DNA of 9,505 bases from Saprospiraceae bacterium. GTDB taxonomy: Bacteria > Bacteroidota > Bacteroidia > Chitinophagales > Saprospiraceae. The stretch is taken from contig JABDPK010000003.1 of NCBI GenBank assembly GCA_013042795.1, positions 1 to 9,505 of the forward strand, read 5' to 3'. The notes below the pieces were generated by a model. It had not been told where the DNA came from and ran no database searches. It saw only the letters and a list, made by a program, of their open reading frames with translations. Of the stretch, positions 5,912 through 9,505 are shown in pieces (position 1 is the first letter of the stretch; each line of letters begins with the position of its first letter). A program made the translations under genes and the position numbers.

Positions 5912-6997
5912 ATGATCAACCTTAAAATGTATGGACAGCCTTCATCTGTATACGAGTATGTAAAGATGATGATGATCAAGCAGGCAGAGAAGGCCGGGCT
6001 GGAATTGAATATTGAAGAAATAAATGACCTTGACATAATTATTTCAGAGGAAATCGAGTCCATACCGACGATTAAGGTGAATAATCATATTGATATGAGA
6101 TATCAGAAAGATGAAGATATCAATGAATTTGTTAGAGAACTGAATTCCAAAATCCTGAAAGAAGAAAATTATGGCAATATGAAAAAGATTCTTGTCCCTA
6201 TAGATTTCTCTGAAACTTCAGAAAATGCATGTGCATTTGCAATGGGTCTTTCAAAAGATGTTAATGGAATTTTAAAAGTAGTTCATAGTTATATTCCCAA
6301 AGCGCTAAACATGGAGGGCGCTGTATATATTGATCCTGAAATAGAGAACCTGAGACGAGAACAACTCGATTCATTTGTAGACAAGCTAAATTCCAGCTGG
6401 ATCGGTGAAACTGTCACTACCCCATTAATTGAAAAAGATTTTGTTACCGGATTTGCAGGCAAGGAAATTCCGGAACTTGCATCAAAGGACGGACAATGCA
6501 TGATCGTTATTGGCAGTACCGGAAGTAGTGGTTCTCTAAAAACGATTTTTGGTTCTGTGTCAACAATGATTGCAAAAGATGCGACTTGTCCTGTTTTTGT
6601 TGTGCCACCAAACACCAATTATGGTCCTATCAATAAAATTGCTTATGCTGCAGATGATTTTGATATCGACAGCAGTGTTGTGGAAGATCTGATATACTAC
6701 ACCAGTATTTTTGGCGCTGAACTTCATTTAGCCCATGTAGATGATGAAAAGACGTCTGAACTTAACAAATTGCAAAGCAGACTTTTACTGGAAAATCCAG
6801 AACTGAAAATTTACATGCATGTAATAAATGCTGATGGAATAGTTGAAGGCCTCAACGAATTTGTCGAAGAGCAAGGTATTCAATTGCTGGCAATGACCAA
6901 GCAAAAAAGAACTTTCCTCGACAGTTTGTTCCATTCAAGTATAACCAAAAGGATGACAATCAATACCAAAATACCATTATTAGTGTTGCACAGATAA
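5912..6997 (+). CDS. Tandem universal stress protein with N-terminal cysteine-less thioredoxin-like domain
   Basis: The 361-residue protein has three parts. Residues 1-85 look like a small thioredoxin-fold domain (MINLKMYGQPSSVY... and SIPTIKVN with the cis-Pro site at P52). Where CxxC is expected it has S11 and Y14 (PSSVY), so it cannot do dithiol chemistry. Residues 90-237 are a UspA domain with D98 and a complete ATP motif G201-x2-G204-x9-G214-S215. Residues about 240-361 are a second USP domain without that motif. The ATG at 6179 (residue 90) could allow internal initiation giving a protein without the first domain, but the full frame is open, tightly spaced after the CBS gene and protein-like throughout. 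USPs are cytoplasmic nucleotide-binding proteins of starvation, oxygen and redox stress; the target is unknown. The thioredoxin assignment is by eye and less sure than the USP part. Confidence 0.9.
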   Translation: MINLKMYGQPSSVYEYVKMMMIKQAEKAGLELNIEEINDLDIIISEEIESIPTIKVNNHIDMRYQKDEDINEFVRELNSKILKEENYGNMKKILVPIDFSETSENACAFAMGLSKDVNGILKVVHSYIPKALNMEGAVYIDPEIENLRREQLDSFVDKLNSSWIGETVTTPLIEKDFVTGFAGKEIPELASKDGQCMIVIGSTGSSGSLKTIFGSVSTMIAKDATCPVFVVPPNTNYGPINKIAYAADDFDIDSSVVEDLIYYTSIFGAELHLAHVDDEKTSELNKLQSRLLLENPELKIYMHVINADGIVEGLNEFVEEQGIQLLAMTKQKRTFLDSLFHSSITKRMTINTKIPLLVLHR

Positions 6998-7006
6998 AAA
7001 GACGTT

Positions 7007-7834
7007 ATGATGAAGATTCTGATTCCGGTCGATTTTACAGAAGTAGCTTTCAATGCATTGAAATTTGCGATAAGGCGATACGGTATGGATGCTGAATATC
7101 ATGTTGTACATGTGTATTCAGGACTGGCAACTGCAGACAATCCATTACCCACTGACAGCAGTATTCAAATCACAGAATCTACTGAAGCACAAATTGAAAA
7201 AATCATTCTTGATTCACTGGAATTAGAAAAACTTCCAGAAAACATAATTATCAGGACTGTCAGTGGTGAAACAATATCAAGCCTGGTATCAATATCAAAA
7301 GAAGAAGATTTCAACCAGGCCATCCTGGGTACCAGGGATAATTATGACATGCTTGACAGATGGTTTGGCACCACTTCTCTTGGCCTTGTCAAAAAACTTG
7401 ATCTGCCTGTACTGCTTATACCGAGATATTCATCGTACAACAAATACAAGAAAGTAGTCATCGCCAGTGATCATCATTTGAAAGATGAAAAATTAATCTC
7501 GAAAATCAAAGATTGGAATCAAACGCATAAAGCATATCTCAAATTTCTTCATGTTAGATCAGATGCTGAAGAAGGGTTTGTGGAAGAAAGTGAACAACTT
7601 GTAAAAACACTTTTTGAAGAAGACGATCCGGAATATGGATTTGAGATCACTGCTATCAAAAGTAAAAAAGTAACGGAATCATTACTGGCATCTGCCTATA
7701 ATTTCAAAGCAGATCTTTTGATTATTCTTGCAGAAAAACATTCGTACCTACATACCCTTGTTTTTCAAAGTGTATCAAAAGAGATTATATTGAAATCTTC
7801 GATACCGGTTTTATTCCTGCATACAGAAAGTTAA
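7007..7834 (+). CDS. Tandem universal stress protein, degenerate ATP motif
   Basis: The 275-residue protein has two USP domains. Domain 1 (about 1-140) starts MMKILIPVDFTE with D9. It carries the phosphate-binding loop G108-T-R-D111-x9-G121-T122, in which the second Gly of the G-x2-G-x9-G(S/T) motif is Asp, so ATP binding may be weakened or lost. Domain 2 (about 145-275, KKVVIASDHH... to SIPVLFLH) lacks the loop. It lies 9 nt after the previous gene and 3 nt before the next, clearly co-transcribed. Two consecutive ATGs (7007 and 7010) could start it. With its neighbours it may form mixed USP dimers in which binding and non-binding domains are paired; that is inference. Confidence 0.93.
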   Translation: MMKILIPVDFTEVAFNALKFAIRRYGMDAEYHVVHVYSGLATADNPLPTDSSIQITESTEAQIEKIILDSLELEKLPENIIIRTVSGETISSLVSISKEEDFNQAILGTRDNYDMLDRWFGTTSLGLVKKLDLPVLLIPRYSSYNKYKKVVIASDHHLKDEKLISKIKDWNQTHKAYLKFLHVRSDAEEGFVEESEQLVKTLFEEDDPEYGFEITAIKSKKVTESLLASAYNFKADLLIILAEKHSYLHTLVFQSVSKEIILKSSIPVLFLHTES

Positions 7835-7837
7835 AAA

Positions 7838-8644
7838 ATGAAAATACTTTGTCCCATAGATTTCTCTCAGGCTTCAGTCAATGCTGTGAAATGGATCGTT
7901 CAGTTCCTTGACTACTTGGGTGAAGGTGAAGTTCATCTTTTACATACTGTCAATGCCCAACGAAGATCCGGGTTATTTGTCCCCCTGGATGAAATGTTCA
8001 TGGAAAAAGCCAATGTTGATGTTGCACAACTGATAGAATCCATGCGCAAGATCAGCGATAAAGTCAAATTTTCCAGTGAAGTGGTCGTTGCCGATCCCAA
8101 GAGATATATTGTTGCACTCAGCAAGAGAAAAATATATGACTGGATTGTTACCGGCACAAAGGGTTTGACCGCTCTTAAAAATATAACTGTTGGTTCGGTC
8201 ACTGAATATATCATTGAACACTCGGATAATATCATCCTGGCAATACCTGAAGAAGCCTCTTTTGATGAATTCAAAGTAATGGTATTGGGAGTGGATGACC
8301 AAATTCTCGATGATGGACAAATTCTTGACCCGGTCAAAAATTTATGCAATCTATTTGATGCAAGACTTTATATGGTACATGTTCGTCGGAAAGATGATTC
8401 CGTTTTCGAATATGACCCTGCACTGGATATTTATCTTGAAGATGTCAACTATGAATATAAGGCTCTTGAATATGAAAATTCAGTCGCAGAAACGATAACC
8501 GAGTATTGTGAATATGTGAAAGCTGATATGTTGATTATGATTCACAGGAAGAAAAATTGGCTTGAAAGACTATTTGTAAGGAGTATAACAAAATCTGAAT
8601 TATTTGAAATAAAGACGCCGTTGCTAATACTCCATTCAGATTAA
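7838..8644 (+). CDS. Tandem universal stress protein, intact ATP motif
   Basis: The 268-residue protein has two USP domains. Domain 1 (about 1-138) starts MKILCPIDFSQ with D8 and has a complete motif G106-T-K-G109-x9-G119-S120, predicting ATP binding. Domain 2 (about 144-268, KVMVLGVDD... to KTPLLILH) has no glycine motif. It retains the typical last strand, as in the other two USPs of the operon. It is the last gene: its stop is followed by about 48 bp and a strong terminator. The start ATG lies 3 nt past the previous stop, behind an A run and with no Shine-Dalgarno site, suggesting translational coupling. Confidence 0.93.
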   Translation: MKILCPIDFSQASVNAVKWIVQFLDYLGEGEVHLLHTVNAQRRSGLFVPLDEMFMEKANVDVAQLIESMRKISDKVKFSSEVVVADPKRYIVALSKRKIYDWIVTGTKGLTALKNITVGSVTEYIIEHSDNIILAIPEEASFDEFKVMVLGVDDQILDDGQILDPVKNLCNLFDARLYMVHVRRKDDSVFEYDPALDIYLEDVNYEYKALEYENSVAETITEYCEYVKADMLIMIHRKKNWLERLFVRSITKSELFEIKTPLLILHSD

Positions 8645-8692
8645 AATTATCAAAAGATAACTTTATTAACTCTAGATAAGTGTTTTGTAATA

Positions 8693-8725
8693 CGCCCGCC
8701 GAGAAAGTTTCGGTGGGTGTTTTTT
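8693..8725 (+). terminator. Rho-independent terminator of the CBS/USP operon
   Basis: CGCCCGCCGA (8693-8702) pairs with TCGGTGGGTG (8710-8719) over 10 bp with two G.U wobbles, around a 7-nt loop. TTTTTT follows on the plus strand. The T run reaches the stop codon of the convergent permease gene. No U run follows in the minus direction, so it serves the plus-strand operon. Confidence 0.9.
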
Positions 8726-9505
8726 ATTTTAGCAATCGGGGTATGGCTCCTGCCATACCTGCATTGTAGACAAACAATGTCAGTTCATTCTTGTCTGACA
8801 TATTAATTATCCATTCAGTAAATATATTCTCCTGAATTCTACCAGACAGTTTTAATCCCAGCATCACTACCCTATTTTTTTCACTTTCAGTTTTAATGAT
8901 TTCCATGGCATCATTTTCATCTATATAAAGTTTTACCTTACCCTTTATCCTGGCCTTGTTCAGTTGCTGATATATTTTGGCTTTGAATTCTTGAGCCTTT
9001 TCCTGGCTTCGTACGACCGATGCAATTTCAATTTCATAGTTCCTGTAATCTTGATTAAGTCTCATCAAATGTGCCAGTAACAGCATCAGGTCTGCATTAT
9101 TATCCTTCCCTCCCCACCAAATCAAAATCTTATCTTCGGCATTCTCTTTTCTTGGCCCAAATCTTGAGTAGATGATATTCTTTCCTGATTCAGCCATTGA
9201 TATAAGTTTTCGAAATTGGTCTTTTCTGGATTCCTCTTTTTCAGAAACACCCTCCATAATAGTGTTGGATTTTAATCCTGCAATTCCATGTGCCCTGGCT
9301 ATTTCCAATGATCCGTTACGATAATTCCTGACAACATTGACTTCACAAAATGCTTCTATCCCAGATTCAGTCAGGTCTTCATGCATCTGTTCGAGTCTTT
9401 GACCTATATCTTCCTGGCTTTCGAACGCATCCAAATCTACCATCTGACAGAGTGTGAGGACACCTTTTGATTCAGCGATCGCTGCGCCCAGTTTAACCTG
9501 TTCTA
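8724..9505 (-). CDS. SLC12/cation-chloride-cotransporter-like permease, C-terminal part (5' end cut)
   Basis: The frame is open from the window edge to a TAA at 8724-8726, so only the last 260 or so residues are seen; the ATG at 9443 is internal. No membrane segment occurs in this part. The block KILIWWGGKDNNADLMLLLA, followed by RLNQDYRNYEIEI and a C-terminal MSDKNELTLFVYN, resembles the cytoplasmic C-terminal domain of SLC12-type (APC superfamily) transporters, where WW or PWGG then DNNADLMLLL-like motifs are typical. That domain has a USP-like fold in a structurally studied archaeal homologue (from memory). The missing N-terminal part should carry about 12 membrane helices. Substrate (K+, Cl- or amino acids) cannot be told. 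The gene converges on the USP operon. The family call rests on motif recognition by eye. Confidence 0.7.
   Translation of the reverse strand, partial: EQVKLGAAIAESKGVLTLCQMVDLDAFESQEDIGQRLEQMHEDLTESGIEAFCEVNVVRNYRNGSLEIARAHGIAGLKSNTIMEGVSEKEESRKDQFRKLISMAESGKNIIYSRFGPRKENAEDKILIWWGGKDNNADLMLLLAHLMRLNQDYRNYEIEIASVVRSQEKAQEFKAKIYQQLNKARIKGKVKLYIDENDAMEIIKTESEKNRVVMLGLKLSGRIQENIFTEWIINMSDKNELTLFVYNAGMAGAIPRLLK

Noticed and set aside
7933..8349. Minus-strand frames of 115 and 138 codons inside the last USP gene
   Set aside because: Both are shadows of the plus-strand gene, which has a complete USP domain and motif.
8645..8665. TTATC-AAAA-GATAA inverted repeat after the last USP gene, considered as a further CRP/FNR box
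   Set aside because: The arms have the opposite orientation to TTGAT-N4-ATCAA and it lies downstream of the operon, so it is more likely a minor 3' hairpin.

Overview
The window looks like chromosomal DNA of a Bacteroidota bacterium. It is AT-rich, genes start behind A/T-rich leaders with no convincing Shine-Dalgarno sites, and the clearest promoter-like elements fit the Bacteroidota -7 consensus TAnnTTTG. The gene set also fits: a receiver-CRP fusion regulator, double-domain universal stress proteins (USPs) and a PAS histidine kinase. No species can be named from sequence alone.

Layout. (1) 1-335 holds the apparently decayed end of an unrecognised gene. 336-726 is non-coding and carries a cluster of hairpins that may form the 3' end of a small minus-strand RNA. 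(2) 727-2199 (+) is a polytopic membrane protein resembling GT-C glycosyltransferases. (3) 2374-2662 (-) is an initiator tRNA-fMet locus with a promoter-like element, a leader hairpin, two 44-nt tRNA-like repeats with an exact 57-nt period, the tRNA and a rho-independent terminator. (4) 2663-3079 is non-coding and contains a 14-bp hairpin and a 16-nt tandem duplication. (5) 5372-3080 (-) is a two-gene operon: a soluble PAS histidine kinase with FixL-type heme-pocket residues, then a response regulator whose receiver is fused to a CRP/FNR-type DNA-binding protein. (6) 5467-8644 (+), divergent from it, is a tight four-gene operon: a CBS-pair protein and three tandem USPs, the first with a cysteine-less thioredoxin-like domain at its N-terminus. 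It ends in a strong terminator. (7) 8724-9505 (-), convergent, is the C-terminal cytoplasmic part of an SLC12/cation-chloride-cotransporter-like permease, cut by the window edge.

How the genes may work together. The 94-bp divergent region at 5373-5466 contains a perfect FNR/FixK-type palindrome, TTGAT-AATT-ATCAA. A second palindrome, ATGAT-ATGT-ATCAT, lies exactly 22 bp away centre to centre. The second is centred about 41-42 bp upstream of the start site predicted from the + strand TAAATTTG element, the classic class II activator position. The inferred circuit is a heme-PAS kinase that senses O2 (or NO/CO), phosphorylates the receiver-CRP protein, and thereby switches on the CBS/USP operon while probably controlling its own operon. 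This is a Bacteroidota counterpart, with FixJ and FixK merged in one protein, of the FixLJ-K cascade. In output it resembles the mycobacterial DosR regulon, which also pairs heme sensor kinases with USPs and a CBS protein. The operon structure and sites are read from sequence; the signal, the direction of regulation and the dormancy role are inference.
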